Shown here in pieces: positions 8,138 to 16,770 of a stretch of 39,125 bases of DNA. Position numbers and translations under genes: made by a program. Under the pieces are notes generated by a model. That model saw only the letters and a program-made list of their open reading frames with translations. It had not been told where the DNA came from and searched no databases. Each line of letters begins with the position of its first letter. Position 1 is the stretch's first letter. This stretch comes from a bacterium. Its GTDB lineage: Bacteria; Calditrichota; Calditrichia; RBG-13-44-9; J042. The DNA is taken from the NCBI GenBank assembly GCA_015485355.1, contig WFTQ01000006.1, positions 1 through 39,125 of the forward strand. Direction: 5' to 3'.

Positions 8138-8167
8138 TTGGCTAAAGTGTTGTTGAGGATATAAATT
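8138..8167 (+). promoter_or_regulatory. Predicted promoter of the propeller gene
   Basis: TAAATT (8162-8167, within GATATAAATTA) lies 18 nt after a weak TTGGCT (8138-8143) and 76 nt upstream of the start. The -10 matches the form seen elsewhere in the window; the -35 is poor. Confidence 0.3.
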
Positions 8168-8243
8168 ATTTTCCTGAAGGATAAACAGGCGGCTTCCACC
8201 GTGGTGGAAATCGGCAAGCGTTGAATCAAATTCAGGACTCCTT

Positions 8244-10622
8244 ATGCGATCGCGCTCTATCGCAGGGTTTTTGATACTGATCTTTTTCCCCACCTTGTCC
8301 CTACTCGCAGTTAATTTTAAGATCGATATCATTACCGATGTCAACGATATAAACGACTATGTTATCGAGAACGATACGTTAATGGCCGCATCTACGGGAG
8401 GGTTGATCCTGATGCCCCTGCCTGCGGGTCCACCACGGGTGTTCACCACAGGGGATGGGTTTTTTTCCCAGAAATTTACCAGCATCATCCGGGATTCCCG
8501 CAATACACTCATTCTCGGCACCCTGGACGGCCTGGTCGGTTTTCTGGATTTGACTACCGGAACCCCGAGGACGGACATCAGTTTGAAGGGCAAAGAAATC
8601 GTGGATCTGCTGGTAGTGGAGGACACCCTATGGGTTTTGACCCGCGACATTCTGGCCGTCTACACCTACCTTCCGGAATTGCAACGGTATCAATTCATCG
8701 ATTTTTTCGAAAACTTCGGGTTGAGCGATATTGATTTTTTTGCGGTGGCCCGTTTTAAAGGGCACATCTGGTTGGGAAGCAACGCGGGCCTCTTTTATGC
8801 TCCATCGAACTTTCTCCGGTTCAACCTGAAGTCGGCTTCCTCCTGGAAGCGCATCACCACCGCCGACGGATTGTTATCGAATCGGGTACAGGATCTGGTA
8901 GCCGGCGATTCGGTGCTATATCTGGCCACGGCGGGGGGTATGGTGCAGTACGATTTTCAGACCCTGAAACCCATTACCGCAGGACTGGGCAACCGAAATC
9001 TGCTCCACATTCAATTTAAAAACAATCGGATCTGGGTGGCGGAAAAGTTCAAGATTTATTCCCTCAAAGGGAATGCCTTCGTGCTGGAATACACCTCTAC
9101 CCGCGGGCCGATCACGAATTTCTTTGTGGAAGCCAATGGGACCTTCTCCATTTCGATCATCGATAAAGGAATATTCTTCCCGAAAAAGAACCTTCAGCTG
9201 GTTTTCGATGGTCCCTCAGATAACTATCTGGGGAAGATTTTCCTGGATCGCCGGGGTCGATTGTGGTGTGTTTCGGGTAAAGTGGATGACGATCGTCAAA
9301 CAGGGTTGTTCCTGCGGCTCTCCGATGGCTGGCGAAATTACCGGTTTTTCGGTCCCGGTACCTGGCGCAGTATGTCTTCCACCAATTCCATCATGGAAGA
9401 CGACAACGGGAATATCTGGGTGGGCTCTTGGGGCGGCGGTGTGGTGATTTTCGATCCGGAACTCAATTTCCATTTTATCAATAACAACAACGACAGCGGA
9501 CGAGTGTGGATCACCTCCCCTGTTGACGACGATACCGTTTCGGTGATTGCTCCGACGGAGTTCCGGAATTTATTGGCCGGTGTCATCGCCAATCCCAAAT
9601 ACATTGTCGTTACCGATATGTTGCTGGATTCGGAAAGGGGCACTATCTGGATACTGAACAGCGAAGCGGTTAGCCGTAACCCCATTGTGCGTTTCCGGGG
9701 AACGGCGTTCGAACCGGCCCGGATTGCAGACCGGAACAGCTGGCAATATTTCGCCCAGCCGGTGGGCGGCCTACATTCCGACAAGCTCTATCGAGTGGCG
9801 CGCGACCCGTTTAATGACTTATGGATTGCGACTCAGCGCATTGGAGTGCTCCAGATTCGGATCAAAGAGAGCGGAGAACTGCTCTTTCACCAGATTGCCG
9901 AGGTGGACAATCTCAAAAGCAATTTTTGTCGCTCCATCGCTTCCGATCAGGATGGTTACGTCTGGATCGGCACCCGCCTGGGTCTCAACGCCTACCTCAA
10001 TGGTAGTTTGTACGACTTTCGGGAGGATTACCAGCCCATCGGCCTGCAGATCGAAGACATTTTCGTCGATTCGCGAAACAACAAATGGTTTGCGACCAAC
10101 GAAGGGATCAGTATTTTACGAGCCGGTGGCTCCCCTTTTGACAAGTCCAGCTGGATCCACATCGTTCCCATGGCCAGCGATAAGGCGGGTGAAAATGTGT
10201 TCTATGCCAACCTGCCTTCGGAAACCATTCATAGCATTTTCGTTGACGAAACCAACGGCGATGTTTATGTCAGTACCGATGCCGGACTGGCCATCATCCG
10301 CAGCAATCCGTTTGTGGGAACATTTGCCGATCTAAAGCGAGTCACCGTGGGGCCTAATCCGTTTTTCCTTTCCGATGAAGGGCAAGAGCGCCTCTATTTC
10401 TACAATCTCATTTCAGGAAGCCAAATCCGCATCCTGACGGTCAGCGGGGAACTGGTACGGGTTCTGGATCCGGAAAACTTTCAGGAAGTTCAGGGCGGGC
10501 AGGCCCAATGGGACGGACGCAATGAGAATGGTGATCCCGTGGCCAGTGGCATCTACGTGTTTCTGGTCACCACGGAGGACGGTATCTCCACCGCAGGGAA
10601 AATTCTACTGATTCGCAAATGA
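8244..10622 (+). CDS. Exported two-component-regulator-type beta-propeller protein with FlgD-like C-terminal domain
   Basis: The 792-residue protein starts with a signal peptide (MRSRSIAGFLILIFFPTLSLLA). A long run of short repeats of the ligand_gated/Reg_prop propeller type follows: IWLGSNAGLFY, LYLATAGGMVQYD, NIWVGSWGGGVVIFD, YVWIGTRLGLNAYL, NKWFATNEGISIL and VYVSTDAGLAIIRS. The last 90 residues (from VGPNPFF, with IRILTVSGELVRVL and WDGRNENGDPVASGIYVFLV) form a FlgD-like Ig domain of the kind that often ends secreted proteins in FCB bacteria, where it can serve in outer-membrane or type IX-like sorting. No histidine kinase, membrane anchor or regulator domain follows the propeller, so it is more likely a secreted or surface protein than a sensor kinase. 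The target and ligand are unknown. It stands alone. Confidence 0.8.
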   Translation: MRSRSIAGFLILIFFPTLSLLAVNFKIDIITDVNDINDYVIENDTLMAASTGGLILMPLPAGPPRVFTTGDGFFSQKFTSIIRDSRNTLILGTLDGLVGFLDLTTGTPRTDISLKGKEIVDLLVVEDTLWVLTRDILAVYTYLPELQRYQFIDFFENFGLSDIDFFAVARFKGHIWLGSNAGLFYAPSNFLRFNLKSASSWKRITTADGLLSNRVQDLVAGDSVLYLATAGGMVQYDFQTLKPITAGLGNRNLLHIQFKNNRIWVAEKFKIYSLKGNAFVLEYTSTRGPITNFFVEANGTFSISIIDKGIFFPKKNLQLVFDGPSDNYLGKIFLDRRGRLWCVSGKVDDDRQTGLFLRLSDGWRNYRFFGPGTWRSMSSTNSIMEDDNGNIWVGSWGGGVVIFDPELNFHFINNNNDSGRVWITSPVDDDTVSVIAPTEFRNLLAGVIANPKYIVVTDMLLDSERGTIWILNSEAVSRNPIVRFRGTAFEPARIADRNSWQYFAQPVGGLHSDKLYRVARDPFNDLWIATQRIGVLQIRIKESGELLFHQIAEVDNLKSNFCRSIASDQDGYVWIGTRLGLNAYLNGSLYDFREDYQPIGLQIEDIFVDSRNNKWFATNEGISILRAGGSPFDKSSWIHIVPMASDKAGENVFYANLPSETIHSIFVDETNGDVYVSTDAGLAIIRSNPFVGTFADLKRVTVGPNPFFLSDEGQERLYFYNLISGSQIRILTVSGELVRVLDPENFQEVQGGQAQWDGRNENGDPVASGIYVFLVTTEDGISTAGKILLIRK

Positions 10623-10717
10623 AACGCTCTGCTTATCCATGGCGGAAGCTCCCATCGCCTTGGAATGCGCGGGACGGGTACCGGCATCACTGTTTTTTAA
10701 ACGAAACATCTGTTTGT

Positions 10718-10746
10718 TTGCGTCATTTAAACTTACTGAATAAAAT
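10718..10746 (+). promoter_or_regulatory. Predicted promoter of the glycosyltransferase/ArsA operon
   Basis: TTGCGT (10718-10723), 17 nt, then TAAAAT (10741-10746). A second perfect -35 hexamer TTGACA lies at 10757-10762, but the hexamer 17 nt downstream (TTGATT) is a weak -10. Either start gives a leader of about 290-325 nt. Confidence 0.4.
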
Positions 10747-10754
10747 GGGATTTC

Positions 10755-11077
10755 ACTTGACAGGCTGGAAGTTTATTTGTTGATTTAGCGGACAACACCG
10801 GTTAACCCGGCAATGGGGATGCGCAATGGTAAATGTTGGGGAAGCCTACCCCTGGGGACCGGGACGAGCGCGGGAAACCCGGGAAGGCGGTGCATACCGG
10901 AAACGTTTTTCCTCATCCCTTTCGGAACCAGGAAAGCCGGAAAGCACGGGGATGAATTAAACCTGTTTTACGGACCGGAACCATCGACGATCTACCCTGT
11001 ATCGGCTGCTTTGTGGATTCGATATAAGTTACCCGGGAAACAACCCATGGCCCTTAAACCACAAACGGGAACAAACC
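10755..11077 (+). other. Long GC-rich leader or intergenic stretch ahead of the glycosyltransferase gene
   Basis: About 320 nt without a credible gene separate the predicted promoter from the ATG at 11078. It holds short potential stems such as GGGG-AAGCCTA-CCCC and CCGGG...CCCGG, and several purine-rich AGGAAAGC-type segments. I could not match it to any riboswitch class I know. The 92-residue open frame beginning at 10813 has atypical composition and no family resemblance. A small open frame or structured leader cannot be excluded. Confidence 0.35.
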
Positions 11078-12340
11078 ATGAAAAGCTTTAAGAACTATCC
11101 ATCGGCGCTTCGGCAGGATGTGCTACAATGGATCAAGGATATCGGCGACCTGGATATTCTGGTCGGGATACCGGCGTTCAACAACGAGGATACGATTAAG
11201 AACGTGGTTGAAACGGTCGCTCAGGGACTGAAGGAATTTTATCCCGACGCCAAGGCGGCCATTCTGGTATCGGACGGGGGTTCCCTGGATGACACGCGGG
11301 AAACGGCGGAAAGCGCCCGGGTGCCCGAAGGCATCCACCGCAAAGTGACCATTTACCGGGGCACTCCCGGGAAAGGAACGTCCTTCCGAGCGATATTTGA
11401 ACTGGCCTCTCGGTGCAAAGCGGACGCCTGTGTCGTGGTCGATTCCGATCTGCGCAGTATCCAGCCCGATTGGATCCACCTGCTTACCCAACCCATTCTG
11501 GAACGTCAGGCGGATTTTGTGGCCCCCCTGTATGCCCGTCACAAATACGACGGTACGATCACCAATCATATCGTTTACCCCATTACCCGGGCGCTGTTCG
11601 GAAAAGACATTCGCCAGCCCATTGGCGGAGACTTCGGTTTCAGCGGTTTACTGGCCACTTTTTATGCCCAGCAGGATGTCTGGACCACCGATGTCGCCAA
11701 GTTCGGCATCGACATTTGGATGACCATCAGTGCCGTTGCCGAGGGATATCGGGTGATGCAGGCTCATCTGGGCGCCAAAATTCACGATCCCAAAGACCCG
11801 GCGGAAGACCTGGGCCCCATGTTTCAGCAGGTGGTCAGTACTTTGTTTTACCTGATCGGCCAATACGAGAGTTACTGGAAAAACATTCATCAAACGGTCA
11901 CGGTAGAGGTGGTAAACAATATTGAAGAAACTCCTAAGATTCCTCCCGTCGCTGTCACCCTGAGTAAAATGGAACACGAATTTCGGGACGGTTTTGAATA
12001 CTTTCGCCCCCTGTACGAAACGGTACTCTCCCTGGAGAATTTTACTCGATTAACCCAGTGTTATGAAGACCTGAAGGCCGGCAAAGGGCTGACGCTGGAT
12101 GCCGATTTGTGGAGTAAGATTCTATACGATTTTATATTCACCTACCAGTCCTGGTCCAGGAATCGCCGGCGTTTGGTCGATATAATTACGCCGCTGTATT
12201 TTGGGCGCGTAGGCACCTACTGCCGGGAGGTGGCCGAAATGACCAACGAAGAAGCCGAGGAAGTGATCCAGCGGCAGGCGAAGATCTTTGAACGCAATAA
12301 GGAATATTTGCTGGAAAAACTGGAAGTGTGGGAATCCTGA
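11078..12340 (+). CDS. GT-A fold glycosyltransferase (GT2/GT81-like, GpgS-like)
   Basis: The 420-residue cytoplasmic protein has a nucleotide-sugar transferase core. DILVGIPAFNNEDTI (26-40) is the start of the GT-A Rossmann fold, VSDGGSLDDT follows, and the metal-binding DxD is DSD (122-124, in VVVDSDLRSIQPDWI). PIGGDFGFSG (181-190) is a candidate acceptor loop. GTPGKGTSFRAIFELA (95-110) resembles the block found in glucosyl-3-phosphoglycerate and mannosylglycerate synthases. The C-terminal third is helical and unassigned. Resemblance to enzymes of compatible-solute or polysaccharide-primer synthesis is suggestive only, and no matching phosphatase is next door. The gene following it, 63 nt on, encodes an ArsA-type ATPase. 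Confidence 0.75.
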   Translation: MKSFKNYPSALRQDVLQWIKDIGDLDILVGIPAFNNEDTIKNVVETVAQGLKEFYPDAKAAILVSDGGSLDDTRETAESARVPEGIHRKVTIYRGTPGKGTSFRAIFELASRCKADACVVVDSDLRSIQPDWIHLLTQPILERQADFVAPLYARHKYDGTITNHIVYPITRALFGKDIRQPIGGDFGFSGLLATFYAQQDVWTTDVAKFGIDIWMTISAVAEGYRVMQAHLGAKIHDPKDPAEDLGPMFQQVVSTLFYLIGQYESYWKNIHQTVTVEVVNNIEETPKIPPVAVTLSKMEHEFRDGFEYFRPLYETVLSLENFTRLTQCYEDLKAGKGLTLDADLWSKILYDFIFTYQSWSRNRRRLVDIITPLYFGRVGTYCREVAEMTNEEAEEVIQRQAKIFERNKEYLLEKLEVWES

Positions 12341-12403
12341 GATCATGCAGGGAGGCATTGCTCTCCCAATATAACCATTTACCGGGAAGGAAATACCCAG
12401 CCA

Positions 12404-13588
12404 ATGGACAAACGGGTTTTATTGTTTACCGGGAAAGGCGGTGTGGGGAAAACCACCTGCGCTGCGGCGACCGCCCTGCAGGCCGCCGATAGGGGTTACC
12501 GCACGCTGGTGATGTCCTCCGACCCGGCACACAGCCTTTCCGATGCATTCCACCAGCCCATCGGCCCTGAACCCGTGGAAATCTATCCACGCCTGTTCGC
12601 CCAGGAAGTGGATCTCTACTACTCCATGAAAAAATACTGGGGCAACATCCGGGATTTGCTATTGATGGTGTTCAAATGGCAGGGGGTTCACGACATCGCC
12701 GCCGAAGAGCTGGCTGCCATTCCGGGAATGGGCGAGGCATCGGCGTTGCTCTGGCTGGACCTCTTCTATCACTCAGATGCCTACGATTTAATTATCGTAG
12801 ACAGTGCACCCACCGGCGAAACGCTGACGTTTCTAACCCTCCCCCAGGTTACCGAATGGTGGCTGACCAAGGCTTTTCCCTTCCAGAGTCTGATCTTCCA
12901 GACGGTGGGGTTTGGGGTGCGCAAAACCACCGGTATCCCATTGGACAAAGGCTACAAAGAACTGAAAGACCTCTTCGAAAAACTGCGCACCATCCATCGG
13001 GTATTGAGCGATGCTCGAATCAGTTCCGTGCGTCTGGTATTGAATCCAGAAAGAATGGTGATCCAGGAAGCCAAACGAGCGTTTACCTACCTGCAATTAT
13101 ATGGCTACGGGGTAGACGCCGTTATTGTGAACCGAATTTTCCCCGGGGAATTGCAAGAATCCTCCCAATGGGCCCGATACCTCCAGGCCCAGGAACAATA
13201 TCTCAAAGAAATCGAGAACAGCTTCTCCCCCTTACCGATCTTCAAAGTGCCGCATCTTCGGGAGGAGGTCTTCGGTATAGACTTATTGAAAAAAGTGGGG
13301 CAGGAAATTTATGGTGACACCAATCCCGCCCAGGTGTTTTATAACCAACCCACCTACCGAATCGTTAAGAACAAAAACCATTTTGAACTTCGGATCAACC
13401 TTCCTTTTGTTACAGAAAAAGATTTGGAAGTTCACCAATTCGGAGAAGAACTGGTGATTCAGATTCAAAATCAGCGACGGAATTATTTTTTACCCCGTTT
13501 CCTGGAATATTACCGGATAAACCACTACCGGTTAAGAGACCACCAACTCTGTATCCGTTTTGTGGAGCGGCGGAAAGACCGTCAATAA
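12404..13588 (+). CDS. ArsA/Get3-type ATPase with C-terminal HSP20-like domain
   Basis: The 394-residue protein opens with the deviant Walker A GKGGVGKTT (10-18), then switch I DPAHSLSDAF (about 40-49) and switch II DSAPTGETLTFL. These place it in the ArsA/TRC40 (Get3) branch of the SIMIBI ATPases. Residues about 316-394 (from YRIVKNKNHFELRINLPF through LVIQIQNQRRNYFL) form the small-heat-shock-like domain found fused to ArsA homologues. Cysteines are nearly absent and the paired metalloid-binding cysteines of true arsenite pumps are not seen, so arsenite export is unlikely. A role in handling hydrophobic or tail-anchored proteins, or a metabolic role, is inferred. The preceding glycosyltransferase gene ends 63 nt upstream, so the two are likely co-transcribed. 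Converges on the GT-C gene. Confidence 0.85.
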   Translation: MDKRVLLFTGKGGVGKTTCAAATALQAADRGYRTLVMSSDPAHSLSDAFHQPIGPEPVEIYPRLFAQEVDLYYSMKKYWGNIRDLLLMVFKWQGVHDIAAEELAAIPGMGEASALLWLDLFYHSDAYDLIIVDSAPTGETLTFLTLPQVTEWWLTKAFPFQSLIFQTVGFGVRKTTGIPLDKGYKELKDLFEKLRTIHRVLSDARISSVRLVLNPERMVIQEAKRAFTYLQLYGYGVDAVIVNRIFPGELQESSQWARYLQAQEQYLKEIENSFSPLPIFKVPHLREEVFGIDLLKKVGQEIYGDTNPAQVFYNQPTYRIVKNKNHFELRINLPFVTEKDLEVHQFGEELVIQIQNQRRNYFLPRFLEYYRINHYRLRDHQLCIRFVERRKDRQ

Positions 13589-13621
13589 TCGGTCATCATG
13601 CTCCGGATAAGGCCCGTAAAC

Positions 13622-15265
13622 TTATTGGGCAGAAAAAAACCGGAGGATTTTCATCTGCCTCCCATCCCAGTGCAGCAGAGGGAGCCGGGTTTCGGTTATT
13701 TGAATCTCCACAGCGGTAATCCGGGAGTGATCGTCCCGGGCTGTTACCTGTATTCTCCCATAATCGCCTTCAATCCACGCCCCGGGCACCAGCGGCCGTT
13801 TCCCCGTCCATATCTCCTTGTGGGCGGGAAAGATAAAATAGGCTTCATCCGGTCGAGCCGTCAAGAGCAAGCGCTGCGGTGTCTGCCAGCGCATTTCAAC
13901 GGGCCGTTCCGGTTGCCGTTGGGTTAAAGCAAGATGACTTAAAATGCCCACCCGGATGGTGTCGGAATACTGAAAATCATAACGCAACCTGAAGTTCAGA
14001 TATTTCAACATGCCATACATGAACACAGGTACTTCTTCCATCTCCGCAGGCACATAAGTAAACAGGACACCGGGGAGTCGGTGCTGGATCACCAGTCGGC
14101 AAACAGTATCGGAAAATGCTTTGGCCAATTCGCCCGCGGCTTGCCAGCGCCCCTGTTCCTGCCGAAGGAAACCGGCATACACACCCAGGATCATGGCCAT
14201 AATGATCAGGTACCGCTTAAGTCCCCTACCCTCCAGTAAGCGCCAGATCCCCAGAACCAGGAACAGGGAAAACCCCACCGAAGGTAGATAAAGGTACCAG
14301 CGCATGACCAGACGCAATACCGGAAGAAGACTCAAGAGAAGAAAAAGACCGAAAAAGAGCAGGGTTGAATCGCGAAAAAATTTGGGCGTGAACACCACCA
14401 GAAGGGCGAATACGGAGCCAACACCCACCCACAAAAGTATGGGACGAGCCAAAAGGAACTCGGCCACTTCCTTCTGATAGCCCGGTACCAGGAGCAATCC
14501 TAAATAAAAGATCAAATTCTTCGCCCAGATCAACGGGTGGTTACTGGAGTGTTCCGGGTTGGTCAGCGCCAGAACTCCCACACTGGCCAGGCGAAAAATC
14601 AAAAAAACCATGAGCACTATCCAGTAAGAAGCCGTGAGCACTGCAGCCTTTTTTAAGGAAGGTTTTCCCTCACGGGTATCAAGCCATGCATAGGCGAACA
14701 ACACTGCGGGTAAGGTCACCGCCATTTCTTTGGAAAACAATGCCAGTCCGAATGAAAACAGAGAAAGGACCCGGTGGATCCGTTTCCGACGCGCCGTCCA
14801 TTCCATAAACAGCAGAAGGCTGCTTAGATAAAAAAACGTGACCATCAAATCCGTACGTCCGGAAATCCAAAAAATAGAAATCCCATGAATGGGGAGAAAT
14901 AAGAATACCAATGCACCGGCGAGGGCCACCCATCGGGATGAGATGAGCCTCCGGCCCAGATTAAACACCAGCAGGGTATTGGCCAGATGAAGCAGCAAAT
15001 TGGTTGCGTGATATCCCATGGGACGGGCTCCCCATAGCTGCCAATCCAACCACAGAGCAGCCACCGATACGGGACGATAATACCGGCCCTGCACGTGGAA
15101 GATTTCCTGTGATGCAGAGAGAAGATGCCGGATATTGTCGCTGAGAAAATAAATATTCAGGGAGGGAGAGAAAAACACCATTCCCACTAAAAAGAGCGAT
15201 CCATAAACCCAGAGGTTCGAAGCAAACAACTTCCGGTGGAAAGGGATTACTCGGAACACGTCCAT
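13622..15265 (-). CDS. Multi-spanning GT-C membrane glycosyltransferase-like protein (TMTC/PMT-type)
   Basis: About 547 residues with roughly ten predicted membrane helices. The N-terminal portion has the landmarks of polyprenyl-phosphate-sugar-dependent GT-C enzymes: FLSDNIRHLL with an aspartate in the first extracytoplasmic loop, YYRPVSV, HATNLLLHLANTLLVF, and FSKEMAVTLPAVLFAY. These resemble the membrane part of TMTC/O-mannosyltransferase-like proteins, but the C-terminus (about 385-547) is a soluble beta-rich region rather than TPRs. It ends in SAQ. The ATG at 15265 is used; a GTG at 15271 is equally in frame. It follows fmt by 41 nt, and seems the last gene of that minus-strand group. 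Acceptor and sugar cannot be inferred. Confidence 0.65.
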   Translation of the reverse strand: MDVFRVIPFHRKLFASNLWVYGSLFLVGMVFFSPSLNIYFLSDNIRHLLSASQEIFHVQGRYYRPVSVAALWLDWQLWGARPMGYHATNLLLHLANTLLVFNLGRRLISSRWVALAGALVFLFLPIHGISIFWISGRTDLMVTFFYLSSLLLFMEWTARRKRIHRVLSLFSFGLALFSKEMAVTLPAVLFAYAWLDTREGKPSLKKAAVLTASYWIVLMVFLIFRLASVGVLALTNPEHSSNHPLIWAKNLIFYLGLLLVPGYQKEVAEFLLARPILLWVGVGSVFALLVVFTPKFFRDSTLLFFGLFLLLSLLPVLRLVMRWYLYLPSVGFSLFLVLGIWRLLEGRGLKRYLIIMAMILGVYAGFLRQEQGRWQAAGELAKAFSDTVCRLVIQHRLPGVLFTYVPAEMEEVPVFMYGMLKYLNFRLRYDFQYSDTIRVGILSHLALTQRQPERPVEMRWQTPQRLLLTARPDEAYFIFPAHKEIWTGKRPLVPGAWIEGDYGRIQVTARDDHSRITAVEIQITETRLPLLHWDGRQMKILRFFSAQ

Positions 15266-15306
15266 GGGCACCCGATAGTTTTGATTAAAACCGATTGAGG
15301 GGTGGC

Positions 15307-16248
15307 TCAGGTGAACCGTTCACCTGTTTTCAGACGTCCGCCCCGCAGGAACGCGTCCACCCGCATGCGTTTTCGGTTTTGCATCTGGATTTCCTCGACA
15401 GCGATGATGCCGGGCTGACAGGCGATCCACAGGTCCGCCCCGTCGGCTTTCACAATTTCCCCAGGTTGCCCCGCCTGGGTCATCTCATCCACCACCCGGG
15501 CGCGGTAAAATTTCACCTGCCGTCCTTGATAAAAAGCATACGCTCCCGGTAGCGGCGAGAGACCATGGATCCAGTTGCGGACCTGCTTTGCAGGCCGGTT
15601 AAATTGTAGATGGGCCGTTTCCCGGGTGATTTTAGGCGCCCGGGTAGCCTGTTCTTCGGCCTGGGGCCGCACCGATACCCGCCCCTGTGCTATAAGGTCC
15701 AGCGTTCGCAGCAAAAGCTCCCCACCTTCTTCCGCTAAAAGATCGTGTAATTCCCCGGCGGTGGCTCCCTCGGGGATGGGAATTTCCTTCTGCAAAATGA
15801 TATTCCCGGCATCCACTTCTTTACGGATAAACAGGGTCGTAACCCCGGTGGTGGTTTCCCCGCGGATCAAAGCCCATTGAATGGGTGCGGCACCTCGATA
15901 TCGGGGCAACAGAGAGGGGTGCACATTCACCGTACCGAGGGGAGGAATGGTGAACACTGTTTCGGGCAAAATTCGGAAGGCCACGACGACGAAAACATCG
16001 GGTTTCAAGGAGTGCAGTTGATCGATAAAGCGGGCATCGGTTAATTTTTCCGGCTGAAGGATGGGGTGTAGTCCCTGCTGCAAGGCGTACTGCTTCACCG
16101 GCGACGGTTGCAGGGCTCTTCCTCTTCCCCGGGGTTTATCCGGCTGGGTAACCACCCCGACAATATGATGATGAGATTGCTGCAGCTTGCGGAGAGATGG
16201 GAGCGCAAACGCGGGCGTTCCCCAGAATACCACCCGTAGTCCGTTCAA
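15307..16248 (-). CDS. fmt: Methionyl-tRNA formyltransferase
   Basis: The 313-residue enzyme formylates Met-tRNAfMet using 10-formyl-tetrahydrofolate. The N-terminal Rossmann domain begins RVVFWGTPAFALPSL, and the family signature SLLPRYRGAAPIQWAL, with the catalytic Asn/His/Asp region (TVNVHPSLLPRYRG, EVDAGNIIL), is present. The C-terminal tRNA-binding OB-like domain begins near residue 205. The start appears to be TTG at 16248, overlapping the def stop by 4 nt (TTGA); a GTG a few codons on is possible. It pairs with def, as usual. Confidence 0.96.
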   Translation of the reverse strand: MNGLRVVFWGTPAFALPSLRKLQQSHHHIVGVVTQPDKPRGRGRALQPSPVKQYALQQGLHPILQPEKLTDARFIDQLHSLKPDVFVVVAFRILPETVFTIPPLGTVNVHPSLLPRYRGAAPIQWALIRGETTTGVTTLFIRKEVDAGNIILQKEIPIPEGATAGELHDLLAEEGGELLLRTLDLIAQGRVSVRPQAEEQATRAPKITRETAHLQFNRPAKQVRNWIHGLSPLPGAYAFYQGRQVKFYRARVVDEMTQAGQPGEIVKADGADLWIACQPGIIAVEEIQMQNRKRMRVDAFLRGGRLKTGERFT

Positions 16249-16760
16249 AGGATTGAATGGGCCTCCCGAATTTTATTCAACTGCGGTTCGATCAGCTTTC
16301 GCTGAACCGAAGAAATTCGATCGATAAACAGTATACCGTCCAGATGGTCCAGTTCGTGCTGAAAGACCCGTGCGACCAGCCCGTCCAGGGTTTCCCGGAC
16401 AACGGCTCCGTCCAGATCCTGATACTCAACCTCGATAACGGCCGCTCGTTCGACATCTGCGCGAACATCCGGTATGCTCAAGCAGCCCTCTTCGCTTACT
16501 TCCCTCCCCTGGCGAGAGAGGATGCGCGGATTGATATAGGCCCGAGCATCCTGCCGCTCGTCCACCAACTGCAAATCGATCACAAATACCCGCTTAAGTA
16601 GATTCACCTGATTGGCCGCCAGGCCAATACCCTCATGGGTTCGCATGGTTTCAACCATATGCTTGACGAATTCCTTCAATTCGGGCGTGAGCTCTTCAAT
16701 AGCCTCCGCCCGTTTGCGTAGTGCCGGATGTCCCAGCTTGACAATGGGAAGTACTGCCAT
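16245..16760 (-). CDS. def: Peptide deformylase
   Basis: The 171-residue metalloenzyme removes the formyl group from new polypeptides. All three family motifs are seen: GIGLAANQV (motif 1), EGCLSIP with the metal-binding Cys (motif 2), and HELDHLDG with the two metal-binding histidines and catalytic Glu (motif 3). The start is ATG 16760; the upstream GTG at 16766 is in frame but adds only two residues. yajC ends 10 nt before this start and fmt overlaps its stop by 4 nt, so yajC-def-fmt are tightly linked. Confidence 0.97.
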   Translation of the reverse strand: MAVLPIVKLGHPALRKRAEAIEELTPELKEFVKHMVETMRTHEGIGLAANQVNLLKRVFVIDLQLVDERQDARAYINPRILSRQGREVSEEGCLSIPDVRADVERAAVIEVEYQDLDGAVVRETLDGLVARVFQHELDHLDGILFIDRISSVQRKLIEPQLNKIREAHSIL

Positions 16761-16770
16761 ATTCACTCAA

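Noticed and set aside
10813-11091. A 92-residue open frame running into the glycosyltransferase start
   Set aside because: Its residues are rich in Gly, Pro and Trp-like low-complexity pattern from GC-rich sequence, with no ribosome-binding site. Its end overlaps the next gene.
12404-13588. Arsenite-resistance ATPase assignment for the ArsA-like protein
   Set aside because: The paired metal-binding cysteines of ArsA pumps are absent, no arsB/arsR is nearby, and the HSP20-like domain points to a different branch.
13598-13927. A plus-strand open frame of 109 residues opposite the end of the GT-C gene
   Set aside because: It lies antisense to a well-supported membrane protein gene and has shadow-frame composition.
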